A stretch of 64,000 bases of DNA, taken from Thermococcus cleftensis (lineage in GTDB: Archaea; Methanobacteriota_B; Thermococci; Thermococcales; Thermococcaceae). The DNA lies in assembly GCF_000265525.1 (NCBI RefSeq), contig NC_018015.1, forward strand, positions 1,710,322 to 1,774,321. Direction: 5' to 3'. The first letter of the stretch is position 1; the number at the start of each line of letters is the position of its first letter. This document shows, one piece after another, positions 28,242-36,549 of the stretch. The notes beneath the pieces are model-generated. The model saw only the letters and a program-made list of their open reading frames with translations, searched no databases and was not told the origin of the DNA. A program made the position numbers and the translations under genes.

Positions 28242-28495
28242 ATTATCTCCCCCGCGGGGCTTTTGTCCACACCGATGACGTGGAGGTTGAACCTGCCGTC
28301 GGGAAGCTCGTAGATTAGCACGGAGTCACCGTTCTCCACGATGTCCTCGAGCGTTCTCTTTATCTCGTAGAGCTGGGCCCTGCTCACCTCACCTTCGAAG
28401 ACGCTGTTCTGGCGCCAGTGGAGGTGGGTCCTCAGAAAGCGGTGAACCCTCGCGACCCTCTTCACGTCAACGTCGTAGACTACTATTACGTACAT
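28238..28495 (-). CDS. cas2: CRISPR integration protein Cas2
   Basis: An 85-residue Cas2 with the ferredoxin-like fold. MYVIVVYDVDVKRVARVHRFLR carries the conserved aspartate at the end of strand 1, and HWRQNSVFEGEVS is the usual second block. It forms the bridge between Cas1 dimers during spacer integration. ATG 28495 overlaps the cas1 stop (TGATG), and its stop overlaps the TTG start of cas4, showing tight coupling. Confidence 0.95.
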   Translation of the reverse strand: MYVIVVYDVDVKRVARVHRFLRTHLHWRQNSVFEGEVSRAQLYEIKRTLEDIVENGDSVLIYELPDGRFNLHVIGVDKSPAGEII

Positions 28496-29448
28496 CACCA
28501 CCACGCCCGCAGGGATTGGTACCTCCTGTCCCCGAGGAGGTGCTTGACGAGTGAGTAGCCCTCGAGCCGTACCATGTAGCGCACGGACACCTTCCTTTTG
28601 AACCTCGGGTGGAGGACTTTCCTGTCAAGCTCGCTGTTCAGCTCGCCCAGAAAGACCTTCAGGCCCTCACGGTTCAGCATCACGCCGACGTCCCTGCTGA
28701 AGTGTTCCTCCCGTATCTGCCTCCTGTTGACGAGCCGGAGTATGACGCGGAAGACCGTTATCGGCTTGAAGATGTCCGCGAGGTCGAGGGCCAGGGAATA
28801 GCGCCTCTCAAGGGGTTCGTGGAGGTAGCTGATGGCCGGGTGGAGGTAGGTTTTTCTTATCTCGGAGAGGGCGACGGTGTAGAGAACGGAGTTGCCGAGG
28901 CTTATGAGGGCGTTCACCTCGTCCCTGGGTGGCCGTCGGTTCCTTTCGTCGAATTCGAAGTGCTTGAGCAGGGTAGCGTAGGTCGAATAGAACTCCTTCC
29001 AGAGCCGGCTCTCGACGCCCATCAGTTCCGCGGGGCTGTCCCCTTCAACCTCCGTTCCCTCTATCGTGCTCCGCTCCGCCCGCCGGGAGCTGAGGAGGGC
29101 AATCATCGAGGCCTTTATCCCCTCGAGGAACTGTCGCGCTATGTAGAGCCTCTTCTCGGTATCGAGGTAGTGCTCCGCCTGCTTCACCACAACCGTACCG
29201 CTCACCTGTCCCTCAACCGGCATGTAGGAACCCCTGTAGTAGCCGTACTTGTTGTAGAAGTGAACCGGGACGTTCTTTTCGGAGAGAAGCTTTATCGCCC
29301 CACTCGTCAGGCTGACGGGCTTGAAGCAGTGTATCTCGCTGGTGGAGTTTATGGGTATGGCCCTCTTTCCGTTCTCGTTTTCGAGGAAGAGCGTGTTGCC
29401 CCTCCTTTCAAGGACGCCCATCTGGGTTATGTAAACCGGACGCTTCAT
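28495..29448 (-). CDS. cas1: CRISPR integrase Cas1
   Basis: A 317-residue Cas1 of the type I-B group. The N-terminal beta-sandwich (KRPVYITQMGVLERRGNTLF) is followed by the helical domain with metal ligands in ALISLGNSVLYT, AISYLHEPLERRYSLALDLADIFKP (E, H and D positions) and the C-terminal DRKVLH region. It joins prespacers to the leader-proximal repeat. Start 29448 (MKRPVY) is fixed by GGGTGAT. An upstream in-frame extension would run into the terminator and the final truncated repeat of array 2, so it is rejected. Confidence 0.95.
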   Translation of the reverse strand: MKRPVYITQMGVLERRGNTLFLENENGKRAIPINSTSEIHCFKPVSLTSGAIKLLSEKNVPVHFYNKYGYYRGSYMPVEGQVSGTVVVKQAEHYLDTEKRLYIARQFLEGIKASMIALLSSRRAERSTIEGTEVEGDSPAELMGVESRLWKEFYSTYATLLKHFEFDERNRRPPRDEVNALISLGNSVLYTVALSEIRKTYLHPAISYLHEPLERRYSLALDLADIFKPITVFRVILRLVNRRQIREEHFSRDVGVMLNREGLKVFLGELNSELDRKVLHPRFKRKVSVRYMVRLEGYSLVKHLLGDRRYQSLRAWW

Positions 29449-29490
29449 GGGATCACCCACAGGCGCTGTTCGGGCCGTCGGGCACGGTAG

Positions 29491-29506
29491 CAAAAGAAAA
29501 GAAAAC
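29491..29506 (-). terminator. Terminator-like tract between array 2 and cas1
   Basis: On the minus strand GTTTTCTTTTCTTTTG lies 15 bases past the final truncated repeat and about 40 bases before cas1. It may end most pre-crRNA transcripts and leave cas1-cas2-cas4-cas3 dependent on read-through or a weak promoter, since I see no clear TATA box in the short gap. Confidence 0.4.
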
Positions 29507-29520
29507 GCCGAGAGGTCTAG

Positions 29521-30607
29521 CACAATTCTGTCCTACGGAAACGGAAGAATTTTCGCCGACCCCCCTTTAGGGGTGTAGCCTTTCCACACAATTCTGTCCT
29601 ACGGAAACAGCTTGGTGGTGGGCGCGGGAGCACTCAAGGAGGTGGGCTTTCCACACAATTCTGTCCTACGGAAACCGAGTTCCAAGGCCTTGAAATTGGC
29701 TTCAACGAGTTCTTTCCACACAATTCTGTCCTACGGAAACTTGCAGAGAACGAAGATGTGTTTCCGGGGGTGATAAAGCTTTCCACACAATTCTGTCCTA
29801 CGGAAACTCAGCCTCAGGATCAGCAGATTGACAAAGAAACACAGCTTTCCACACAATTCTGTCCTACGGAAACAAGAGATGAAGCGCCTCATTCCATCAT
29901 CACCTCACGCCCTGCTTTCCACACAATTCTGTCCTACGGAAACGAATGAGTCTGGAGGACTTTCTTATGCCTACTGAAGAAGCTTTCCACACAATTCTGT
30001 CCTACGGAAACTGTTGGGGTTGAGACTGGAGTAGAAGCTCTCGCAGAATCTTTCCACACAATTCTGTCCTACGGAAACGTATTTAAATCAATTACGGAAA
30101 CTAAGCCCTAATTCCTTTCCACACAATTCTGTCCTACGGAAACCTCATAGCGAAGGAGCTGGGAGTTCTGAAGAGGGATCTTTCCACACAATTCTGTCCT
30201 ACGGAAACAAGGAGTATGAGGAACTTCAACGGCAGGTAAAAAGTCTCTTTCCACACAATTCTGTCCTACGGAAACAGGATACCAGTCCAGTGGCAGGTAG
30301 TTGAAGCGAAGTTCTTTCCACACAATTCTGTCCTACGGAAACCGGTTTCACAGGTGGCCAAGAATACCCCTCCTTTTTCTTTCCACACAATTCTGTCCTA
30401 CGGAAACGGGCATCATCACCACGATAGCGGCCTTCGGCCTTGCGACTTTCCACACAATTCTGTCCTACGGAAACGTAACAGTCTTAACAGGCGTGCTTTT
30501 TCCGTCTATGCTTTCCACACAATTCTGTCCTACGGAAACCGGACAACGACGGGAGAACGCCGACGAATGAGGAACTTACTTTCCACACAATTCTGTCCTA
30601 CGGAAAC
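29521..30607 (-). CRISPR. CRISPR array 2 (17 repeats, 16 spacers)
   Basis: Sixteen full 29-base repeats plus a 5'-truncated leftmost copy at 29521-29542 that lacks the first seven bases (CTTTCCA). Sixteen spacers of 36-41 bases. The repeat is identical to that of array 1 (starts CTTTCCACACAATTC, ends TGTCCTACGGAAAC). The leader is on the right at 30608, so transcription is on the minus strand. The array lies between cas5 and cas1 and all are read in the same direction. Confidence 0.98.
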
Positions 30608-30713
30608 CCTCGGGCAACTTTCCCGGATCCTCAAAATATCTGGTTTTTCAACTCCTATTTAAACTTTGTCTTGGAAACCTGTGGCAACGCAGTTGGTTTA
30701 TAAATCCGACACA
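30608..30713 (-). promoter_or_regulatory. Leader of CRISPR array 2 (diverged)
   Basis: Aligns over its whole length with leaders 1 and 3 but with many substitutions. Both TATA-like elements are kept: TTTATAAA far from the array and GTTTAAATAG at 30655-30664, again starting exactly 48 bases from the first repeat. The GGGAATTCCC palindrome of the other leaders is not conserved. Confidence 0.8.
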
Positions 30714-31108
30714 CGAAATGAAAAAGGTGTTAAAGCCCCCGTTGCCCACACAGAAGGATCTTTGGACTTTTTATCCCTGATTAAAAAATCGAAAACCTTC
30801 TTATCTAAATTAACCCAGTATTCTCCAGCAGAATTAGATTTGGCCCTGCCCTGAATCCGCTTTACCATCTAAACTCCGCTCTTTGTGCCCCCTTTGCCGT
30901 CTGGAGCCACATCTTCCCCCGGATTCCGATTTTGTTTCATATGTGTAAAACCTTTCGATAAATTTCTCACACAGGTTTCAAATACCCGTTTTGGGGATTT
31001 TGGAGGCGATAAAAGCTAGTTAGCTACATTTTCCAAAATCAAATCGTTGTCATCGCGTTTTCAGGTGTGAAAACCGATAGAAAAAGAGAAATCCTGGAGC
31101 GGTGTTAC
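30714..31108. other. Non-coding region between leader 2 and cas5
   Basis: About 395 bases with no credible gene. It separates the effector genes from array 2 and holds AT-rich stretches (30760-30840, 30940-31060). A minus-strand terminator for the cas6-cas5 operon would be expected here, but no strong T tract was seen on that strand. Confidence 0.4.
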
Positions 31109-31792
31109 TCAGAACGTGAAGACCGGCTCCCCGTCGAAGAGCAGAACGTCCACCGGGTTGGCCAGCTCGACGAAACCTCCTGCGAAGGCCACCACGTTCC
31201 TGTAAACCGCCCTCCTGGTTTTTCCGCGGTAGGTGAACCCGACCGGCATCCTGTAATCCCTCGGGAAGAGGTTGTTCCTTTTGAGGACGGTAAACCTCGC
31301 GCCCCTCTCGTACTCGTCCGCTGGCACGAGGCTCCTCAGGATTGATTCCTTGCCTTCTTTGACTTCGACCAGCCTGACGTACTCCCCGCCGGCTGGATAG
31401 AACAGGCTCTCGCTGTCGCCGAGATAGGGGACGAAGACCGGGTCCAGCAGGGCATCGTGTGCCCTCTCGATAGTCTCCTCGTCGCCGGCGAAGAATAACC
31501 TGTACCGGGGCCTGTGGAGGAGCACCTTCGTTATTGGATACAGGGGCGAGCTCTGGCTCTTGAATATCACCGCTGTCTCTTCAGCCCTCGAACCGGGGTC
31601 TTCGATGATGACGCCGTAGCGCAGCTCCCCGAGCAGTCTCCTGAAGCCCTCCTCCGGGAGGCCCATTGCCCCGGCGAGCATTCCTATGGCCGTTGTCCTC
31701 GGCGGGAAGGGGTAGCTGTCCAGCAGGAGGGAGTTGTAGGGTATCCTGAAGTGGGCCTGCAGGGGCCTGACATCAACCACCAGGCCGAGCAC
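31109..31792 (-). CDS. cas5: CRISPR effector subunit Cas5 (Cst/Tneap type)
   Basis: A 227-residue Cas5. The N-terminal RRM-like region (LVVDVRPLQAHFRIPYN, LLLDSYPFPPRTTAIGMLAGAMGL) is the hallmark: Cas5 caps the 5' handle of crRNA in the cascade complex. The C-terminal half is more variable. The start is uncertain. GTG 31792 follows GGTGAG right after the cas7 stop and is preferred; an ATG at 31819 would overlap cas7 by 26 bases. Last gene of the effector operon. Confidence 0.88.
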   Translation of the reverse strand: MLGLVVDVRPLQAHFRIPYNSLLLDSYPFPPRTTAIGMLAGAMGLPEEGFRRLLGELRYGVIIEDPGSRAEETAVIFKSQSSPLYPITKVLLHRPRYRLFFAGDEETIERAHDALLDPVFVPYLGDSESLFYPAGGEYVRLVEVKEGKESILRSLVPADEYERGARFTVLKRNNLFPRDYRMPVGFTYRGKTRRAVYRNVVAFAGGFVELANPVDVLLFDGEPVFTF

Positions 31793-31793
31793 G

Positions 31794-32777
31794 TCACTCA
31801 CCGAGTGATATGTTTTCAATCCTGCCCATGAGGTCCTTCATGCTCAGTATTTCCACGCTGTCAATTCCTTCGAAAGCTTTCCTCAGCTCGTCCACGTTGG
31901 CGAAGCGGCTCTCGAAGAGCCCGATGTAGAGCCTCTCGATGTTGTCCTGGAAGGTCTCAACCGTCTCCCTCAGCCTCTCCACGTCGAGGACGAGCTTTCC
32001 ATCAACGTAGCCCCCCTTGACGCGCAGTGCATCGCCGATGACGGGTATCTTGTGCTTCAGCAGGGCTACCACCATGATCTCGGGGTAGACCTTCGTAAAG
32101 AAGTTGCTGAGCTTCGCCCCGCCGTGATACATCATTATAGCCTTAAGGAGGGCCCTCAATCTCCTCTCGCGCTCCTCCTTCGGTAAAACGTAGAGGGTCA
32201 CCTCTCTGCCGGTGGCGTCCTTGACCTTCCTTGCCTCAAGGCCATCAAGCTTTGGAACCTCAAGGCCTTCCTTGAAAACGCCCAGCCTGTCCAGCTCAAT
32301 GAAGAAGTTGCCGCGCATGATGTTCGTGGTTATCTCGGTCTCGTATATGTTGTGGTTGTCCCCGCTCGGGTCGTAGCGGACCCCGAAGTCCCTGTCCTCC
32401 TGGTAGGGGAAGAGCGATATCATGCCGTTGGTTCTAACGACCGCGGTTCTCCTAAGCGTGGCGTTCTTCCCATCGACCTTCTTGGCTATCATGTAACCGA
32501 AGACGTCGTCATCTATGTATTTCTGGGGCTCTCCGAGCGACACTATTACCTTCTGGCCACCTTCGCTCTTCGGCACGACCTGGCTCAGCTCCCAGCCGAG
32601 CTCTTTGAGGAGCTGTCTCAGGTGGTACTTAACGCTCTGACCGCTCACCCTTACGTACTCCTTCCCATCAACCGGATCGCGGACCTTCTTGAGGACAGAT
32701 ATGACCCCCTCCGTCCCGTTCGAGTTTAAGTTCGCTCCCTCAACCTTGGTCAGGGTAACAACTTCCATCGCCTTCAT
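31794..32777 (-). CDS. cas7: CRISPR effector backbone Cas7 (Cst2/DevR family)
   Basis: A 327-residue Cas7. The N-terminal block (VVTLTKVEGANLNSNGTEG) and VSGQSVKYHLRQLL are typical of the Cst2/DevR family. SLFPYQEDRDFGVRYDPSG and MRGNFFIELDRLGVF follow. Several copies line the crRNA and form the backbone of the interference complex. ATG 32777 overlaps the cas8 stop (ATGA) after GGGTGGGG. It identifies the locus as subtype I-B of the Tneap/Cst branch. Confidence 0.9.
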   Translation of the reverse strand: MKAMEVVTLTKVEGANLNSNGTEGVISVLKKVRDPVDGKEYVRVSGQSVKYHLRQLLKELGWELSQVVPKSEGGQKVIVSLGEPQKYIDDDVFGYMIAKKVDGKNATLRRTAVVRTNGMISLFPYQEDRDFGVRYDPSGDNHNIYETEITTNIMRGNFFIELDRLGVFKEGLEVPKLDGLEARKVKDATGREVTLYVLPKEERERRLRALLKAIMMYHGGAKLSNFFTKVYPEIMVVALLKHKIPVIGDALRVKGGYVDGKLVLDVERLRETVETFQDNIERLYIGLFESRFANVDELRKAFEGIDSVEILSMKDLMGRIENISLGE

Positions 32778-34150
32778 TCCCCACCCTCCCTCGAGTTGTC
32801 GGGGGCAGGTTTTCTATCGGCCCCGTGAAGGGCGTTGAGCATGCCGTTCAGGAGTATGGCCTTCACGACCTTCCACTCCCTTTCGTTTTCGTAAATTGGC
32901 CTCAGGTCGAGGCTTTCCTCCAGCTTGGCCTGGAGTTCGACGAGCTTGTTGAGGAACTCCTCAAAGCCCCTGGCCCTGAAGAGCTCCCACTGATAGCGCT
33001 CGAGGTTTGTCCCCTTCATCTTCTTCCCGAGGCTGTAGCCCAGCCCGTTCACCTGCTCAAACGTCTTGAGGTCCACAACACCACCCCCAAAGGCCTCCAG
33101 ATAGGAGTGTGCCCAGGTGTAGTAATACGGCGGGAGGGGCAAATCGTGCCTGACCCTCTCCATAAATATCCGGTTCAAAAGAACGAAATCGAAGTTGCCG
33201 GAGAGCAGGCCCTCAAAGAACCGCTCCCTCTCCAGGTAGTCCTTTGACCTGTCCCTCTTCCCGCGGGGTATCCCGAGTGACTCGTAGAACATAACCACCG
33301 CGGAGTCCAGGCTCTGAAGGTGCCTGTCCCCCCATCTGGTGGCCCTTCCTGCCCTCTGGATCGAGTCAATGAACCTGATGAGCCTCTCGAAGGTCGAACC
33401 CCTAAGCGTGCGGTACCCGTAGAACTGGCCGGCGCCGTGGAACACGTGTACGTCCACCGATTCCGCCAGCTTCTCGGTCTCCTCCAGCATATCCACATCG
33501 CGCAGGTGCTTGACGAAGCTGTGGAGGATCGCGAAGAACGCCTCGTTCGGGTGATACTTGCTCAGCTCCAGCCTAACTTTCACGGAATAGGAGGTTCTCT
33601 TGCCCCTCTTTTCCTCTATTTCGAGCCTATCGGCCCAGAAATCGTGGAACACCCTGTTCATCTCAAGGAGTTGCTCCTCGGGGGCGTCGAAGAAGAACCG
33701 GAGGGCGAGCCAGTCCCCGGTCTGTGACTTCCGTATTGGCACAGTGTATAGGTACGCCATTGCCGAGTAGAGCTTGAAGGCGTGTTCCATACAGAAGTGG
33801 AGCCTGTTGCCCTCGTTCACCACCGAATCGACCTTTCTCTCAAAGGGGAATATGTAGGACTTGTTGCTCACAACCTTGGTCTTCCGCCCACAGATGGAGC
33901 ACACTCCCGATGATGCCTTCTCCCCGGTCAGGGCCTGAAGTATCTTGACCTTGCTGTCGCTCTTTGGGAGGCTGAAGCCGAAGGCTCGGAGGACCGCTAT
34001 GGCGTCGCTCTCGGAATCCACGGGGACGAGATTGACGACCATCTCCCGCAATGGGAGGAGGTAGTGCTCTTTCACCGTCTCCTCGTTTATCTCCTGGATT
34101 CCCATCTCCCTCAGAAACAGCTCCCCGTTTTTGAGGTACGCGTCGAGCAT
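32774..34150 (-). CDS. cst1: CRISPR effector large subunit Cas8 (Cst1 type)
   Basis: A 458-residue large subunit. A zinc-finger-like pair occurs near residues 88-135 (CSICGRKTK, later HFCMEH), as in the CXXC Cst1/Cas8a1-b1 group. Otherwise the sequence is divergent, as usual for Cas8, with many aromatic and charged residues. Large subunits read the PAM and recruit Cas3. Position between cas6 and cas7, and ATG 34150 after GGGGTGAT, support the call. Confidence 0.85.
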   Translation of the reverse strand: MLDAYLKNGELFLREMGIQEINEETVKEHYLLPLREMVVNLVPVDSESDAIAVLRAFGFSLPKSDSKVKILQALTGEKASSGVCSICGRKTKVVSNKSYIFPFERKVDSVVNEGNRLHFCMEHAFKLYSAMAYLYTVPIRKSQTGDWLALRFFFDAPEEQLLEMNRVFHDFWADRLEIEEKRGKRTSYSVKVRLELSKYHPNEAFFAILHSFVKHLRDVDMLEETEKLAESVDVHVFHGAGQFYGYRTLRGSTFERLIRFIDSIQRAGRATRWGDRHLQSLDSAVVMFYESLGIPRGKRDRSKDYLERERFFEGLLSGNFDFVLLNRIFMERVRHDLPLPPYYYTWAHSYLEAFGGGVVDLKTFEQVNGLGYSLGKKMKGTNLERYQWELFRARGFEEFLNKLVELQAKLEESLDLRPIYENEREWKVVKAILLNGMLNALHGADRKPAPDNSREGGE

Positions 34151-34154
34151 TTAA

Positions 34155-34868
34155 TCACCCCTTGACAGGGTTCAAAAACCCGAAGCCGAGGCTGTTCTTC
34201 TCCCCCAGTCCGGCGTCCATGAGGAAGCGGTAAAACTTTCTCTCGTGCGGCCCTATTCTCTCCTTTTCAAGGAGCTCCCAGTTGGAGCCGATTACCGGGA
34301 AGGGGACACCGTTCTTAACGACCTTGACGTAAACGTCGAGCTTCCCGTTGTTCCTGAGCTTTGGAATTATCCTGTCGAACAGGGGGCCGTCGAGGGCAAA
34401 GTCCTCGCCGTAGAACGCGTTGTACTTCCTTTCCGCGTTGTCCTTAAGGCGTTCCACAAAGAAACGCAAATCGTGGTGGGCGTGGAACTTGAAGTACTCG
34501 TTCTCCCGGGCGTTGCGGTAGATCACCACCGGGGAGCCCGTTTGAAATCTCCTCCGGAGGGGCACTTTGAACTTCTTGATCTCGACCAGCGCCAGCTGGT
34601 GCTTGCCGATGTAGATGTGGTTCCTACCCCTGATGTTCGAGTAAAGTGTCTCTATGAAGCCCCTCTCCGGAGAAGACACGAGGAAGGTCAGCCTTCCCTC
34701 CCTGTCCCTGAAGAAGTCCGAGAACGTGAAGAACTTAAACCTCGGCTCGTCGTGGCGTTTTCCATACTCCGTGTCCTTCAACATGTTGTAGATGAACCCC
34801 TGGACAGCGTGCTTGTTGGGCTGATATGGCACCCCATTGTTACCCTCGAGGGTTATTTTCAGCCGCAT
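34155..34868 (-). CDS. cas6: CRISPR RNA-processing endonuclease Cas6
   Basis: A 237-residue Cas6. The C-terminal glycine-rich loop GLGEKNSLGFGFL is diagnostic. Compared with P. furiosus Cas6, the catalytic triad can be placed: Tyr in QGFIYNML (near 29), His in KRHDEP (near 42) and Lys in RFKFFTF (near 48). It cuts pre-crRNA within repeats, leaving an 8-nt 5' handle. Start 34868 (MRLKIT) follows GGGTG; a GTG three codons earlier is possible. It is the first gene of the effector operon. Confidence 0.93.
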   Translation of the reverse strand: MRLKITLEGNNGVPYQPNKHAVQGFIYNMLKDTEYGKRHDEPRFKFFTFSDFFRDREGRLTFLVSSPERGFIETLYSNIRGRNHIYIGKHQLALVEIKKFKVPLRRRFQTGSPVVIYRNARENEYFKFHAHHDLRFFVERLKDNAERKYNAFYGEDFALDGPLFDRIIPKLRNNGKLDVYVKVVKNGVPFPVIGSNWELLEKERIGPHERKFYRFLMDAGLGEKNSLGFGFLNPVKG

Positions 34869-34911
34869 TATGCACACCCGGGAACGCTAACAGAGTGATA
34901 AACAACACTGG

Positions 34912-34921
34912 CACTTATAAA
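34912..34921 (-). promoter_or_regulatory. TATA box of the cas6-cas8-cas7-cas5 operon
   Basis: Minus-strand TCTTTATAAG lies about 45-50 bases upstream of the cas6 ATG, giving a short 5' untranslated region of about 20 bases. Confidence 0.55.
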
Positions 34922-35092
34922 GATTTTGAACCGCTTGTAAGTTTCACTCCCATACCGGTCGCGGTACTAAACATAAAACATGAAGAAAATGTCAGTAATG
35001 CCAACCCGGCGTGAGAGCCGGCTTCCGCGCGCTAGCTTTAGGGAACCGGGGCGAAACCTCAACAATCCACACGCTGGTTACGAGTAACACTA

Positions 35093-36048
35093 CTTTCCAT
35101 ACAGCTCTGTTCTACGGAAACGCCTGTTTTTCATGTTCCTGGCAGGCCTGTTCCTGATCTTTCCACACAACACTGTTCTACGGAAACACAGTTGGTGGAG
35201 TGACTCTCCTCACGAATCCGGACTTCTTTCCACACAATTCTGTCCTACGGAAACTCGGGCAAGTGGCTGAACATTGCGCATCTTCCCGACGACTTTCCAC
35301 ACAACACTGTTCTACGGAAACTGCTTTGGATTGCCCATATCTCGCTTTTCTGGATTGGCTTTCCACACAACACTGTTCTACGGAAACCTCCGAGGTTCGA
35401 GAGCGAGGAGATACCGCTGACTTCCATCTTTCCACACAACACTGTTCTACGGAAACTCTGTCCTCAGGGTGGCCGTTGAGGTTCTGAAGGGCTTTCCACA
35501 CAACACTGTTCTACGGAAACGGTGAATTACAATGAAGTGTCCTGTCTGCGGTGGGGAGTCTTTCCACACAACACTGTTCTACGGAAACCTCCTTCTTAGC
35601 CGCGTTCAACTGGTTCTGGATTTCCTCTTTCCACACAACACTGTTCTACGGAAACTGAAAACGTCGTCGATTGAAGACTGGTCGCAGAGATCTTTCCACA
35701 CAACACTGTTCTACGGAAACTTGATGTCGCAGGGCTTCTTGGTGGTGACAATGCAACTTTCCACACAACACTGTTCTACGGAAACTGGTAAGTGTTCGAC
35801 TTGCTTTAAGAGATGGGTTGCTTACTTTCCACACAACACTGTTCTACGGAAACCATAGACCGCTCCCGCTACCGAACTCCCTAATAATATCTTTCCACAC
35901 AACACTGTTCTACGGAAACGTTCCAAAGTTCATGATCTGGGATGGAGACTATATTACTTTCCACACAACACTGTTCTACGGAAACGGGAGTTTTTGGCTA
36001 CGTATTGGGTTCCTCTTTCCTTTCCACACAACACTGTTCTACGGAAAC
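35093..36048 (-). CRISPR. CRISPR array 3 (15 repeats, 14 spacers; variant repeat)
   Basis: Fifteen 29-base repeats and 14 spacers of 34-40 bases. The main repeat starts CTTTCCACACAACAC and ends TGTTCTACGGAAAC, differing from arrays 1 and 2 at three internal positions. The leftmost copy (35093) is degenerate with three further changes. The third from the left (35226-35254) is exactly the array 1/2 type. The leader is on the right (36049), so the array is read on the minus strand toward the cas6 operon. Confidence 0.98.
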
Positions 36049-36154
36049 GCTCCGGGAATTCCCCGGGTTCTCGATTTTAAGTTCTTCCTTCACCGCTATT
36101 TAAACCTTGTTCTAAAAACCCGTGTCACCGCATTCTATTTATAAAGCCGGCACA
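36049..36154 (-). promoter_or_regulatory. Leader of CRISPR array 3
   Basis: Matches the leader of array 1 at 105 of 106 bases even though the repeats it serves differ. The same two TATA-like elements are present, with GTTTAAATAG at 36096-36105. Identity to leader 1 stops abruptly after the outer TATA element (CCGGCACA), so about 106 bases is the shared unit. Confidence 0.85.
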
Positions 36155-36549
36155 AAAACTGCGGAGAGACCTCCATTTTTCTTTTCACCGGTTCGGCATT
36201 TTCGGCCACTGTCCCACACGATGGGAAAATCGAAACCTTCTGTTTTGGAATTGTCATCGGTTAATGCCTCCAGGAGCCATTAAAGCCAGAAGCGGGGCTC
36301 CTTTACTATCTAATCTGTCCCGAAATCCCCCTGTCGTGCTGAGGGGGCACTGTTCCCGGCGCTTTGGAAAACGTATGCATCTGCATTGGACTTACCACTC
36401 CGGGGATAATCACAGAAGGTATTCTGCTTGGGGAGCTTGGATTCTTGGGGAGAGCCCTTCAAATTCCGTGCTCTATGGGATAAGGGTGAACAGAGCTTTA
36501 TTTTTCGAAAGGAAACTCGACCGGTGCCAAATCTCCTCGAAATCCCATT
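36155..36549. other. Non-coding region behind leader 3
   Basis: About 395 bases between leader 3 and the end of the tRNA methyltransferase gene. A plus-strand frame from 36264 has unusual codon use, no ribosome-binding site and runs into the antisense of the neighbour, so it is not called. No RNA gene is recognised. Confidence 0.4.

Noticed and set aside
29449-29523. N-terminal extension of Cas1 from 29523
   Set aside because: It would begin within the truncated repeat, has no ribosome-binding site, and the start at 29448 has a good one.
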